Made by a program: the position numbers and the translations under genes
The notes under the pieces: generated by a model
Seen by the model: only the letters and a program-made list of their open reading frames with translations
Told to the model about the DNA's origin: nothing
Database searches by the model: none
In this document: in pieces, positions 35,612 through 45,412 of the stretch
Layout of the letters: each line of letters begins with the position of its first letter
Position numbering within the stretch: the stretch's first letter is position 1
Assembly: GCF_017874215.1 (NCBI RefSeq)
Contig: NZ_JAGGLB010000009.1
Location: 124,001-188,000, forward strand
Direction: 5' to 3'
Length of the DNA: 64,000 nt
Source of the DNA: Paenibacillus eucommiae
Lineage (GTDB): Bacteria; Bacillota; Bacilli; Paenibacillales; NBRC-103111

Positions 35612-38600
35612 ATGATGCGAATATTAAATAAAACCACACCTAGATATATAACTATTATTATATTGTTTCTTTGCACCCTCCTTTGTCTGCGATGGGCTTG
35701 GTCCGAAATGTTCCCTCCATCGGCACACTCTCGTGTTGTCAGTGGTGTACTCGACATGCGCGGGGTAGATTTGGAGAAAGCCTCCTCCTTCAATTTGGAT
35801 GGTCAATGGCAATTCTACCCTGGAAAATTAATTTCACGTCAAGATCTGCAGTCGGAGGAAATCAAGTTCCACGATATTCAGGTTCCAGGAGACTGGGGCA
35901 ATGTGCTGAATAAGGATTCTGGCTCCTCGTATGGATACGGAACGTATCGGTTGCGGATTTTAATCGATCCGCTAAAGCAACCTGTTGTATTCTGGCTTCA
36001 AGGCATTCAAGCTTCATCGCAAGTAGAAATAAATGGCGTAGCCTCAGGCGGTAGTGGGAGCCCCGCTTCGAACGCGTATGAATACACGCCCAAGAATGTC
36101 TCCTACACCGCTTCCTACTCTATCGAAGGCACAACGGAGATTGAATTGCTTATTGGCGTTGCCAACTTCGACAACCCCAATGGTGGCGGGATCAATCGCT
36201 CCATTCGCTTCGGCTCTCAGGCAGCGATTGACCACGTGCGTGGGTACTCCATTGGATTTCAAATCGTTACTTTTATTATTTTGCTGCTTCATGGCTTATA
36301 TGCTTGTATTCTCTACTTATTCAATCCTCGAGAACGTACCTTGTTGATTATGGGTCTGTTAACGCTGGTGGTTGGCATATTAATTGTAAGCACTAATGAT
36401 CATGTGCTCTTGCAATGGCTTCCCATTAATTATACATGGGCAGTTAAAATCAGGGTGATCTCGCTTCTGTGGCAAAACTTTTTTGTGCTTCTTGTTTTTA
36501 GAAGATTCTCTGATGCTCCTATACGAAATGTATGGCTGCAAATATACACAGCAGCACTGGTTACCATTACAGGAATACTATTGATCGTACCCGCTTCATT
36601 TGTACATAAAGCAATTGATTCAAAATTAATTATTGCCTTCACTTTTATTCCGCTTATTTGGTTTATTTACATAGTAGGAACAATGATTTTCAAGAAACAG
36701 GCCGACAAAGACATCATCTTCTTGCTGTTAGCCTCTGTAAGCATCATATCCAACCTGACGTGGAGATCAGTGGGACCCGTTATAACCGTCTATTATCCAA
36801 TCGATATCATCGCGGCCTTTATCGGATTTTCCACCTATTGGTTCAAGAAATACTTCAGGAATTCCCGAGAGAACGCGATACTAAATGAGCAGTTAAAAAA
36901 AGTAAACAAAATGAAAGACCAATTTCTCGCCAATACGTCGCACGAACTGAGATCGCCGCTGCACGGTATTATGAATATCGCAGAAACCGTTGTAACCAAA
37001 GAGAAAGACAAGATGAATGCGGATAGCCTGAAGGATATGGAGCTGCTTATAACGATAAGCCGCCGCATGACGAATATGCTGGGGGATCTTCTCGATGTAG
37101 CACGGCTTCAAGAGCACCGGATAATCCTGCAGCAGGAGCCCTTAAGGATTCAATCGGTCATTCCCGGAGTAATCGCCATGCTAAAATTTATGACAGAAGG
37201 AAAGTCCATTCAAATTCATATGGATATCGCGGAATCGATGCCGCCGGTAATGGCTGATGAAAAAAGAATCGTTCAAATTTTGTATAATCTGCTGCATAAC
37301 GCTCTCAAATATACGGAAGAAGGAACGATCACCGTTTCCGCCGAGACTCGGGACGGATATGCCGTCATCCATGTCTCCGATACCGGGGTCGGCATGAATT
37401 CAGAAACGCAGGAGCGGGTGTTTCTTTCCTATGAGCAAGGGTCTTATGGGGTAAGCAATGGGCAAGGCATCGGACTTGGTTTAAGCATTTGCAAACAGTT
37501 GGTAGAATTGCACAGCGGTACCTTGAAGGTTCACTCGGAACCGGGTAAGGGCTCCGTATTCAGCTTTGATCTGCCGTTAGCGAACGCGCCAGATCTCCCA
37601 TTGCCGCACCAACCTCTTCTCCTCCAACAGATCATGGATGGAAGTGAAGTTGAAGCTTCCAGATTGCTAATACCCGACAAGGCCGTCGACGAAGCTGCAG
37701 CCTCTTCAAATCTTCCCCCTCTAATGAGCGTGGTGAGGGCAAATATTCTTGCAGTGGATGACGATCCCGTCAACCTGAAAGTGCTGGTTGGAATCCTTTC
37801 GACGGAACCGTATAACATCACAACAGCCCATTCAGCCCTCGAAGTGTTGGAGCTGCTAGGCACACAGAAGTGGGATCTGCTTATTGCTGATGTCATGATG
37901 CCACACATGTCCGGCTACGAGCTGACGAAGAGAGTACGAGAGCATTATTCCGTATCAGAGCTTCCGGTCTTGCTGCTTACTGCACGTGCTCAGCATGCTG
38001 ACATCTATACCGGGTTCTCTTCGGGAGCCAACGATTATGTGACCAAACCCGTTGACGCTCTGGAACTAAAATATAGAATCAGGGCATTAACTACACTAAA
38101 GCAATCTGTAAATGAACGGTTACGCATGGAAGCCGCCTATCTGCAAGCCCAAATTCATCCTCATTTTCTATTCAACACGCTTAACTCCATTATGGCTCTT
38201 AGCGAGATAGACACGGAAAAGATGCGAGATTTGGGAGATGCTTTTGCCTCTTATTTGCGGATCAGTTTTGATTTCCTCAACACAGGGGAACTGGTCTCAT
38301 TTTCCCATGAATTGAAGCTTGCAGAAGCTTATTTGTATATCGAAAAAGAACGGTTTGAGGGCAGACTGTCTATTGTTTGGGAAGTTGAACCTGGCATCAA
38401 CTTCCTTCTCCCGCCGCTCTCGATCCAGCCGCTGATTGAAAATGCCGTCAATCACGGCCTTCTTAGTCGGAAGAACGGTGGCAGGGTCCATATTCGGATT
38501 ACACGCCATAATCATTCCACGCTAATTGAAGTAAGTGATAATGGCAAGGGAATGGACCAAGAAAAGGTTAATCAGCTATTAACCTCAACAATGAAGGGAA

Positions 38601-38740
38601 CGGGTGGAATTGGACTGGCCAATACGAATAGAAGATTGATCCAATTGTACGGCCAAGGCTTGTCTATATTCAGTAAGCCCAATGAGGGAACAACCGTGTC
38701 ATTTATTATTCCGGACAACCAGAATAAGCAAATGATTTGA
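35612..38740 (+). CDS. Large hybrid sensor kinase 2 (7TMR-DISM, HisKA, REC, second LytS-type kinase)
   Basis: 1042 residues with the same order as kinase 1: membrane anchor, extracellular beta-sandwich ([19 protein letters not shown]), seven transmembrane helices (about 215-415), HisKA with SHELRSPLHG (H444), HATPase_c (N-box [27 protein letters not shown]), receiver (DDDPVNLKV, D760 in [12 protein letters not shown] in DYVTKP) and a C-terminal kinase ([14 protein letters not shown]851; IENAVNHG). It is very close to kinase 3, 115 bp downstream, and more distant from kinase 1. The DNA around the stop codon has no good terminator. Confidence 0.88.
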   Translation: MMRILNKTTPRYITIIILFLCTLLCLRWAWSEMFPPSAHSRVVSGVLDMRGVDLEKASSFNLDGQWQFYPGKLISRQDLQSEEIKFHDIQVPGDWGNVLNKDSGSSYGYGTYRLRILIDPLKQPVVFWLQGIQASSQVEINGVASGGSGSPASNAYEYTPKNVSYTASYSIEGTTEIELLIGVANFDNPNGGGINRSIRFGSQAAIDHVRGYSIGFQIVTFIILLLHGLYACILYLFNPRERTLLIMGLLTLVVGILIVSTNDHVLLQWLPINYTWAVKIRVISLLWQNFFVLLVFRRFSDAPIRNVWLQIYTAALVTITGILLIVPASFVHKAIDSKLIIAFTFIPLIWFIYIVGTMIFKKQADKDIIFLLLASVSIISNLTWRSVGPVITVYYPIDIIAAFIGFSTYWFKKYFRNSRENAILNEQLKKVNKMKDQFLANTSHELRSPLHGIMNIAETVVTKEKDKMNADSLKDMELLITISRRMTNMLGDLLDVARLQEHRIILQQEPLRIQSVIPGVIAMLKFMTEGKSIQIHMDIAESMPPVMADEKRIVQILYNLLHNALKYTEEGTITVSAETRDGYAVIHVSDTGVGMNSETQERVFLSYEQGSYGVSNGQGIGLGLSICKQLVELHSGTLKVHSEPGKGSVFSFDLPLANAPDLPLPHQPLLLQQIMDGSEVEASRLLIPDKAVDEAAASSNLPPLMSVVRANILAVDDDPVNLKVLVGILSTEPYNITTAHSALEVLELLGTQKWDLLIADVMMPHMSGYELTKRVREHYSVSELPVLLLTARAQHADIYTGFSSGANDYVTKPVDALELKYRIRALTTLKQSVNERLRMEAAYLQAQIHPHFLFNTLNSIMALSEIDTEKMRDLGDAFASYLRISFDFLNTGELVSFSHELKLAEAYLYIEKERFEGRLSIVWEVEPGINFLLPPLSIQPLIENAVNHGLLSRKNGGRVHIRITRHNHSTLIEVSDNGKGMDQEKVNQLLTSTMKGTGGIGLANTNRRLIQLYGQGLSIFSKPNEGTTVSFIIPDNQNKQMI

Positions 38741-38838
38741 CTTGTCAGGTGCCCCCTTATTTGTGAGATACTCTCACCGCGATGCCCTTCGGGAAGATGA
38801 ACGCAGACCCATTTAAATAGAGGAATATTCGCTAATTA

Positions 38839-38845
38839 TGTCGAA
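38839..38845 (+). promoter_or_regulatory. Spo0A-box-like TGTCGAA before hybrid kinase 3
   Basis: Same heptamer and same 9-nt distance to the ATG as in kinase 2; the leader (GAATATT, GCTAATTATG, TCGAATTTCTGGGTATG) is duplicated together with the gene. Confidence 0.4.
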
Positions 38846-38854
38846 TTTCTGGGT

Positions 38855-41800
38855 ATGATGCGAATATTAAATCAAACCACCCCTAAGTATATAGCTATCA
38901 TTATATTGTTTCTTTGCACCCTCCTCTGTCTGCGATGGGCTTGGTCCGAAATGTTCCCTACATCGGATCACTTCCGTGCTGTCAGTGGTGTAATCGACAT
39001 GCGCGGGGTGGATTTGGAGAAATCCTCCCCCTTCTATCTAGACGGTCAATGGCAGTTCTATCCTGGAAAATTTATTTCACGTCAAGATTTACAGTCGGAG
39101 GAAATCCAGTTCCACAATATTCAGGTTCCAGGAGACTGGGGAGATGTGCTGAATAAGGATTCTGGCTCCTCATACGGGTACGGAACGTATCGGCTGAGCA
39201 TTCTAATAGATCCCTTGAAGCAGCCTGTCGCCTTCTGGCTTCAAGGAATTCAAGCTTCATCAGAAGTAGAAATCAACGGGATTGCTTCGGCCATTATCGG
39301 TAAACCTGCCACGAACGAAAATGAATATACACCCAAAAATGTCTCTTATACAGCTTCCTACTCTGTGGAAGGGACAACTGAGATAGAGCTGCTCATTCGG
39401 GCAGCTAATTTCGACGAGCCTTTTAACGGCGGAATGCTGCGCTCCATTCGCTTCGGCTCTCAGGCTTCTATTGACCACGTGCGCTGGTACTCTATCGGAT
39501 TTCAACTGGTTACGTTTATTATCATGCTGCTTCACGGTTTGTATGCTTGTATCCTCTACATATTTAACCCTCAAGAACGGGCTTTGCTCATTACGAGTCT
39601 GTTAACGTTGACGGTCGGAATAGCGATTTTAATCGGGCATGATAACGTGCTTTTGTTATGGCTGCCGTTTAACTATACATGGGCGATCAAGATCAGAATC
39701 ATTTCCCTCCTGTGGCAAAACTACTTTATTCTTCTTGTTTTCAGAAGATTCGCTTCGTCTCCTTCACCAAACGTATGGCTGCGTGCCTACACCGCAGCAA
39801 TCGTTTCTCTGTCAGGAATCCTGCTGGCAGCACCCGCTTCATGGGTATATGGAACGTTCGATTTAAGGATATTTATCACCTTCTATTTAATTCCATTTGT
39901 TTGGTTTATTTATACAGTAGGAACCATGATCTTCAAGAAGCAGACCGACAAAGACGTCGTCTTCTTGCTGCTAACCGCAGTAAGCATAATATCCAACTTG
40001 TTATGGAGCATCGTGGAGTCTGACAAAGAAATTACTACAGTTTACTATCCAATCGATCTCATTATTGCCATTATTGGATTTTCCACTTACTGGTTCAAGA
40101 AATATTTTCGCAATTCCAGGGAAAACGCCAAGCTAAACGAACAGCTCAAAAAAGCCGACAAGCTAAAAGACCAATTTCTCGCCAATACTTCACACGAATT
40201 GAGAACGCCGCTGCATGGTATTATGAATATCGCTCAGACCGTTGTAACTCAAGAAAGAGAGAAGATGAATGCGCGGAGCGTTAAGGACATGGAGCTGCTT
40301 ATAACCATAAGCCGCCGTATGACTCATATGCTTGGTGATCTTCTCGATGTCGCACGGCTTCAGGAACACCGCATTGTACTGCAGCAGGAGCCTTTACAGA
40401 TTCAATCGGTCGTTCCAGGCGTAATCGCAATGCTCAAATTCATGATAGAAGGCAAGCCAATTCAGCTAACTATGGATATCACGGAATCAATGCCGCTCGT
40501 CATGGCCGATGAGAAAAGACTCGTGCAAATTTTGTATAACTTATTGCATAATGCCCTCAAATACACGGAAGAAGGCACCATCTCTGTATCCGCTGAGATT
40601 CTGGACGGATTTGCCGTAATCCATGTCTCCGACACCGGGGCCGGCATGGGTAAGGATATACAGGCGCGGGCGTTTCTCCCTTACGAGCAAGGGTCTTACG
40701 GGATAGACGACGGGAGAGGCATCGGACTTGGGTTAAGCATATGCAAGCAGCTGGTAGAATTGCACGGCGGTGAAATAACGGTTAGCTCCGAACTCGGCAA
40801 GGGCTCCGTCTTCAGTTTTGGTCTTCCGTTAGCTAGCGTGTCGAATCTCCCATTGTCGCAGCAGTCTCCTGATCTTCATCAAATATCCGACAGATCTGAG
40901 AATGGTCCGGCTGGGTTGATTTTTCAGAACATCGTAATCGGAGAGTTGGCAACCTCCTTGCTTCTCCCGCCGCTTTTGAATGAGGAGAAGGTGAATATAC
41001 TTGCAGTTGATGACGATCCCGTCAACCTCAATGTGCTCGTTGGCATCCTTTCGTCGGAGCCGTATGACATCACAACAGCCCACTCAGCCCGCGAGGTGTT
41101 GGAATTACTGGGCACGGGGCAGTGGGACCTGCTGATTGCCGATGTCATGATGCCACATATGTCCGGCTATGAGTTGACGCAGCGAGTAAGGGAGCGTTAC
41201 TCCGTATCGGAGCTTCCGGTTTTACTGCTGACCGCACGAAGTCAGCCTGCTGACATCTACACCGGTTTCGCGTCGGGAGCCAATGATTATGTGACCAAGC
41301 CTGTAGACGCTCTGGAACTCAAATACCGAATCAGAGCGTTGACGACGCTGAAGCAATCCATTAATGAGCGTTTACGCATGGAGGCCGCCTATCTGCAGGC
41401 ACAAATTCATCCTCATTTTCTATTCAACACGCTTAATTCCATTATGGCACTGAGCGATATAGATACGGATAAAATGCTTAAGCTGGGCGATGCTTTTGCT
41501 TCCTTTTTACGGATTAGCTTCGATTTCCTGAACACGGGCCACCTGGTAGAACTAGCCCATGAACTGGCGCTTGCAGAAGCCTATTTGTACATCGAAAAAG
41601 AGCGGTTTGAGGACAGGCTGTCTATAGAATGGGAAGTTGAACCCAACCTCACCTTGCTTCTCCCTCCGCTTACGATCCAGCCCCTTATTGAAAATGCTGT
41701 CAAGCACGGCCTCCTTAGCCAGATTCAAGGCGGCACGGTTCATATTCGGGTTATTCGCCAGGACAGCTCTACGCTTATTGAAGTCAAAGATAATGGCAAG

Positions 41801-41989
41801 GGCATGGAGCAAGACAAGGTGGTTCAACTGTTGAGTCCAACAATGAAGGGAAAAGTCGGAATTGGACTTTCCAATACGAATCGGCGGTTGACACAGTTGT
41901 ATGGTCAAGGCTTGTCTATAGTCAGTAAACCCACTGAAGGAACAACCGTATCATTTGTCATTCCGGACATCGGAAACCGCATGATTTGA
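38855..41989 (+). CDS. Large hybrid sensor kinase 3 (tandem duplicate of kinase 2)
   Basis: 1044 residues, same domain order as kinase 2: sensor (to about 210), 7TM, His[12 protein letters not shown] (H447), HATPase_c ([14 protein letters not shown]), receiver with D763 in [12 protein letters not shown]-terminal kinase [13 protein letters not shown] (H854) and [11 protein letters not shown]. All catalytic and phosphorylatable residues are kept, so both duplicates look functional; divergence from kinase 2 is highest in the extracellular domain, transmembrane region and the linker between HATPase and receiver. The next gene, 52 bp downstream, encodes the ABC-LytTR fusion regulator, raising the possibility of a functional link. 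Confidence 0.88.
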   Translation: MMRILNQTTPKYIAIIILFLCTLLCLRWAWSEMFPTSDHFRAVSGVIDMRGVDLEKSSPFYLDGQWQFYPGKFISRQDLQSEEIQFHNIQVPGDWGDVLNKDSGSSYGYGTYRLSILIDPLKQPVAFWLQGIQASSEVEINGIASAIIGKPATNENEYTPKNVSYTASYSVEGTTEIELLIRAANFDEPFNGGMLRSIRFGSQASIDHVRWYSIGFQLVTFIIMLLHGLYACILYIFNPQERALLITSLLTLTVGIAILIGHDNVLLLWLPFNYTWAIKIRIISLLWQNYFILLVFRRFASSPSPNVWLRAYTAAIVSLSGILLAAPASWVYGTFDLRIFITFYLIPFVWFIYTVGTMIFKKQTDKDVVFLLLTAVSIISNLLWSIVESDKEITTVYYPIDLIIAIIGFSTYWFKKYFRNSRENAKLNEQLKKADKLKDQFLANTSHELRTPLHGIMNIAQTVVTQEREKMNARSVKDMELLITISRRMTHMLGDLLDVARLQEHRIVLQQEPLQIQSVVPGVIAMLKFMIEGKPIQLTMDITESMPLVMADEKRLVQILYNLLHNALKYTEEGTISVSAEILDGFAVIHVSDTGAGMGKDIQARAFLPYEQGSYGIDDGRGIGLGLSICKQLVELHGGEITVSSELGKGSVFSFGLPLASVSNLPLSQQSPDLHQISDRSENGPAGLIFQNIVIGELATSLLLPPLLNEEKVNILAVDDDPVNLNVLVGILSSEPYDITTAHSAREVLELLGTGQWDLLIADVMMPHMSGYELTQRVRERYSVSELPVLLLTARSQPADIYTGFASGANDYVTKPVDALELKYRIRALTTLKQSINERLRMEAAYLQAQIHPHFLFNTLNSIMALSDIDTDKMLKLGDAFASFLRISFDFLNTGHLVELAHELALAEAYLYIEKERFEDRLSIEWEVEPNLTLLLPPLTIQPLIENAVKHGLLSQIQGGTVHIRVIRQDSSTLIEVKDNGKGMEQDKVVQLLSPTMKGKVGIGLSNTNRRLTQLYGQGLSIVSKPTEGTTVSFVIPDIGNRMI

Positions 41990-42041
41990 AAGGCTTGGTG
42001 TTTCAGCACTATGCCTCCGTATTGTATAATGAACAAGTTCA

Positions 42042-43223
42042 ATGGATAAACTCTTCATTGGAACTATAGGTAGGTTAGGTGATAAAGTGGTTGTTCTGCA
42101 GATCAGGGAGCTAGAGAGGTATACGGAAAATGTGCTTGTTTTCCCTCCTTTTCATATAGAAGTGGCGCGACATGAAGTAATTGCGCTGTATTCAAGCATG
42201 AACGTACGCAATACTTTATTAGCCATGCTGACTGGAAGATTACCGCTCTCTAGCGGAGAGATTTGGTTAAATGGAGAAGCATACAGCGGAAATAAGAAGG
42301 CTTACTTGTCACAGCTCGGGTTACTGCTCTTGGAAGAGGGACTTTACGAGCGGCTAACGGTAAAAGAGAGTTTTATTTTCTACAAAAATCTGTATGGCTC
42401 TGATACAGCACTTGATAGCATTATCCGTACGGTTAAGCTCGAATCAAAAGTGAATATACGCTTATCCAATCTGAGCCTGTCAGAGAAAAGAAGGGTACAG
42501 TACGCCCGCTTATTGTTCCAGGATCCTGCCCTTTTCGTATTTGAGGAGCCGGATCAGAACGTGGACAATGAGACAAAGCTGGTTTTCCAGAAAATAGTCC
42601 GTACGCTGGGTGATAGCGGCAAAAGCGTGCTGGTGCTGACTGGTAATATGGAAACTGCGCTTAGCGTGACAAGTCAGGTGTATCGTCTGGATGAGAGGGG
42701 GCTGAAAGCCTTCGATGTTCAAGACACACATGATAGTCACAAACAAGCAAATCAGTCTGGCCTACTCGTAGATAAGGAAGTTAGACAAGTAGTTGGAGAA
42801 GTAGTTGGAGAAGTAGTTGAAGAAGTAGTTGAAGAAGTAGTTGAAGAAGCAGCCGCGGAAGAAGAACCCGTCGTCCAGTTGGTCCGCTTCGAGAAAATCC
42901 CGACCCGGATGAATGACAAGATCATTCTCTTTAATCCACCGGAGATTGATTATATCGAGAGCAGTGAGGGGCAATCTATTCTGTATATCAAGGGTGAGAT
43001 GTATCCGACGACTTTCAAAATCAACGAGCTGGAGGAAAGATTGCAGACCTATGGCTTTTTCCGTTGTCATCGTTCTTATATCGTTAATCTTCAAAAGGTA
43101 AGAGAAGTCGTCACATACACTCGCAATAGCTACAGCCTGATACTCGATGATCAGTTAAAGTCAGCGGTCCCTTTGTCGAAAACTAAAATGGCCGAATTAA
43201 AGGAAATGATGGGGCTCAAATAA
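42042..43223 (+). CDS. Degenerate ABC ATPase fused to a LytTR DNA-binding domain
   Basis: 393 residues. Residues about 15-225 follow an ABC ATPase fold but the Walker A loop is IALYSSMNVRNTLLAML, without GxxGxGK[ST]; the signature region reads LSNLSLSEKRRVQYARLLF and Walker B FVFEEPD. A Glu/Val repeat linker (about 250-270, from five 12-bp repeats) leads to a LytTR domain (IDYIESSEGQSILYIKGE, FFRCHRSYIVNLQKV). So it is likely a nucleotide-binding-dead or nucleotide-sensing transcription factor. TATAAT at 42025-42030 is only 11 bp before ATG 42042, so GTG 42087, preceded by AGGTGA, may be the real start. It precedes an ABC exporter with matching operator repeats. Confidence 0.85.
   Translation: MDKLFIGTIGRLGDKVVVLQIRELERYTENVLVFPPFHIEVARHEVIALYSSMNVRNTLLAMLTGRLPLSSGEIWLNGEAYSGNKKAYLSQLGLLLLEEGLYERLTVKESFIFYKNLYGSDTALDSIIRTVKLESKVNIRLSNLSLSEKRRVQYARLLFQDPALFVFEEPDQNVDNETKLVFQKIVRTLGDSGKSVLVLTGNMETALSVTSQVYRLDERGLKAFDVQDTHDSHKQANQSGLLVDKEVRQVVGEVVGEVVEEVVEEVVEEAAAEEEPVVQLVRFEKIPTRMNDKIILFNPPEIDYIESSEGQSILYIKGEMYPTTFKINELEERLQTYGFFRCHRSYIVNLQKVREVVTYTRNSYSLILDDQLKSAVPLSKTKMAELKEMMGLK
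42789..42848 (+). repeat. In-frame 12-bp minisatellite, five units
   Basis: GTAGTTGGAGAA twice then GTAGTTGAAGAA three times, with no interruption, encoding VVGE/VVEE units in the linker between the ABC-like and LytTR domains. Slippage would lengthen or shorten the linker by four residues without a frameshift. Confidence 0.95.
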
Positions 43224-43226
43224 GCG

Positions 43227-43330
43227 CCATTCACTGAATCACCTGCTCCAAACAACCCCGGTATGACTCCGTTCACCTCTAAATAGGCACCATTCGCCTG
43301 TCTGTATGCTCCTTTGGATGGGATTATAAT
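43227..43330 (+). promoter_or_regulatory. 21-bp phased LytTR operator array and promoter of the ABC exporter
   Basis: CCATTCAC (43227), CCGTTCAC (43269) and CCATTCGC (43290) are spaced 42 and 21 bp; a weaker CCAAACAA sits at the missing 21-bp position (43248) and CCTTTGGA at 43311. A -10 TATAAT (43325-43330) follows without a good -35, as expected of an activator-dependent promoter. LytTR proteins bind direct repeats with 21-bp period (ComE, AgrA). The fusion gene upstream is the obvious regulator; the exporter start is 66 bp downstream. Confidence 0.65.
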
Positions 43331-43395
43331 GCGCTTCAGTCGGATCCGGCCTACTATTAGGGTATACCAGATCACAACACGGAGGTTGAGAGCGC

Positions 43396-44244
43396 ATGGA
43401 AAATATGATTGAAGTGACTTCATTAGAGAAATCATTTTCAAATTATAGGGCATTAAAGGACGTTTCCTTTGAGATAAGGAAGGGAGAAATTTTTGGATTT
43501 TTGGGGCCCAGCGGATCGGGTAAAACGACAACGATCAAAATATTAACAGCTCAATTAAAGCCCACCTCGGGTAGTGCCTATGTATTCGGAGTGCCCACCC
43601 ATAAATTACAGGAAGAAAGATACCGCAAAAAAATTGGCGTCGTCTCAGACGATACCTCTCTGTATGGCCGTTTGTCCGTCTATGACAATTTGAAGCTCTA
43701 TTGTGATTTGTACCAGGTGCCTTTGAAACGGATCGAAGTGGTGTTACAAATGGTGAACTTGGCGCATGAAAGCAAGCGTATCGTTTCCAAGTTATCCAAG
43801 GGGATGCTTCAGAGGGTCACTTTGGCCAGAGCCTTCCTGCATGAACCGGAGCTGCTGTTCCTTGATGAGCCAACATCCGCCCTCGATCCTGTGAACACCA
43901 AGCATATCTATGAAGGATTAGAGCGTCTCAAAGAAAAAGGCACTACCATTTTCCTGACGACACATGATATGAATGAAGCTGAAACGCTGTGTGATCGGGT
44001 TGCTTTCCTCAATAACGGAGAAATCCAGCTGATCGGTGCTCCCAAGAAGCTATGTGAGCAGCATGGAGATCCAACATTGACGGTAGAGTTGATAGATGGC
44101 TCTGAGGTTATCGTTCCGAAGGGGCCTGACGGAGCACAGCAGTTATTTGAATACATGAGCAAAGATCAGGTAGCTTCAGTTCAATCGAATTATCCTACAT
44201 TAGGCGACATTTTTGTAGAAGTCACAGGGAGGAAATTGTCATGA
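43396..44244 (+). CDS. ABC-2 exporter ATP-binding protein
   Basis: 282 residues. Intact Walker A GPSGSGKTTT, signature LSKGMLQRVTLARAF, Walker B LLFLDEPTSALDP and H-loop TTHDMNEAE. It energises the downstream membrane protein; the combination resembles drug, peptide or lantibiotic-type exporters. ATG has GGAGG about 9 nt upstream; it overlaps the permease gene by four bases (ATGA). Confidence 0.93.
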   Translation: MENMIEVTSLEKSFSNYRALKDVSFEIRKGEIFGFLGPSGSGKTTTIKILTAQLKPTSGSAYVFGVPTHKLQEERYRKKIGVVSDDTSLYGRLSVYDNLKLYCDLYQVPLKRIEVVLQMVNLAHESKRIVSKLSKGMLQRVTLARAFLHEPELLFLDEPTSALDPVNTKHIYEGLERLKEKGTTIFLTTHDMNEAETLCDRVAFLNNGEIQLIGAPKKLCEQHGDPTLTVELIDGSEVIVPKGPDGAQQLFEYMSKDQVASVQSNYPTLGDIFVEVTGRKLS

Positions 44245-44951
44245 CATTTTCAATGAGGCGTGTATTCGCCATTTTTCATAAGGATTATAAAGACGTGTCC
44301 AGGAATATGTACGTAACCACAACGGTGGTCCTTCCTTTAATAATGGCTGTGTTTTTTGGCCGCTTAGGTATAGAGAACGTGGAGTCCCACTATATAGTCA
44401 TCAACATGGCGTTCATACTGGTGGCGACTTACGTTCAATCCTCGCTGATTGCAGAAGAGAAAGAAAAGAAAACGCTGCGCGGGCTCATGCTGTCTCCTGC
44501 CAGTACAATAGAGATTTTTTGCGGCAAAAGCTTGCTCAGCTTTATCTCGACCCTTGCTATTATCTTTCTCTCCGTATTACTAACGGGTTATAATCCTAAT
44601 AATGCTTTAATCGTCGTGATCGCACTATTCTTGTCAGCAATTTTCTACCTGGGAGTAGGCACATTGATCGGTTTGCTTACGAAGTCAGTCATGGAAGCCT
44701 CAGTTGCTATCATACCGGCTATTGGGATCTTTACGCTCGGCTCCTTCGTAACTCCTTTCATCGAGAAATATCCGATTCTGGCGATCGCCGAGTATTTACC
44801 GAACCTGCAGCTTATCGATTTGGCGAAACAAGTGGAGACTGGCGCCGGGCTGGCGGAGCTGTGGCCTAACCTGGGGATCATCCTCCTGTGGTCCGTCGCT
44901 ATTTACTCTTTATGTGTGTACTTGTATAAGAAAAGTATGGTTGATGAATAA
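44241..44951 (+). CDS. ABC-2 exporter permease
   Basis: 236 residues, six transmembrane helices of the ABC-2 membrane type; characteristic EEKEKKTLRGLMLSPAS cytoplasmic loop and GVGTLIGLLTKSV. Partner of the preceding ATPase. Substrate not predictable from the sequence. The start overlaps the preceding stop codon. Confidence 0.9.
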   Translation: MTFSMRRVFAIFHKDYKDVSRNMYVTTTVVLPLIMAVFFGRLGIENVESHYIVINMAFILVATYVQSSLIAEEKEKKTLRGLMLSPASTIEIFCGKSLLSFISTLAIIFLSVLLTGYNPNNALIVVIALFLSAIFYLGVGTLIGLLTKSVMEASVAIIPAIGIFTLGSFVTPFIEKYPILAIAEYLPNLQLIDLAKQVETGAGLAELWPNLGIILLWSVAIYSLCVYLYKKSMVDE

Positions 44952-45412
44952 CTAAATGAAACCCTCTTTCCTAGACCGCTGGAAGGGTGACTGAGCCTAT
45001 CTCCGATGAGAAGATGCGTTCGGTGTACTAATCAACTTATGAGTGCCACGTTGGGTGAACAGCTTGTGCAGTCAAGTCCTGTTAAACGCCTACATTCAGA
45101 AGAATTGGAATACAAAAGTGAACAAGGTTCGCTCGTAGTGGTGGCGAAACGGATATTATTATGATATTCGATGTGGTGAAGGATTTCTAACTCGAGGATG
45201 GATGGGTCTCATGTAGAATTGAACTAGATGCTAAGGGTTTATACATTATTTGTAGTGATTCGTCTATTTGCTTGAGGAAGAAGTCCGTTTATTGGGTCTG
45301 TTTCTAATACGGGAAGCAGCGTCAGAGGCTACAAACTAACCCGCCACCAGGCAATGTGGGTGAATGTTTATCCACAGTCACGTCAGTGCGATAATCGAAC
45401 TTTTATTTAAAA
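44952..45412. other. Intergenic gap, no supported gene
   Basis: A 52-codon plus-strand frame begins at 45006 (MRRCVRCTNQ) but has no ribosome binding site and no recognisable similarity. The rest shows no coding pattern or clear structure; it may be decayed coding DNA. Confidence 0.3.

Noticed and set aside
45006..45164. 52-codon frame beginning MRRCVRCTNQ
   Set aside because: No ribosome binding site, no similarity, and the surrounding gap looks non-coding.
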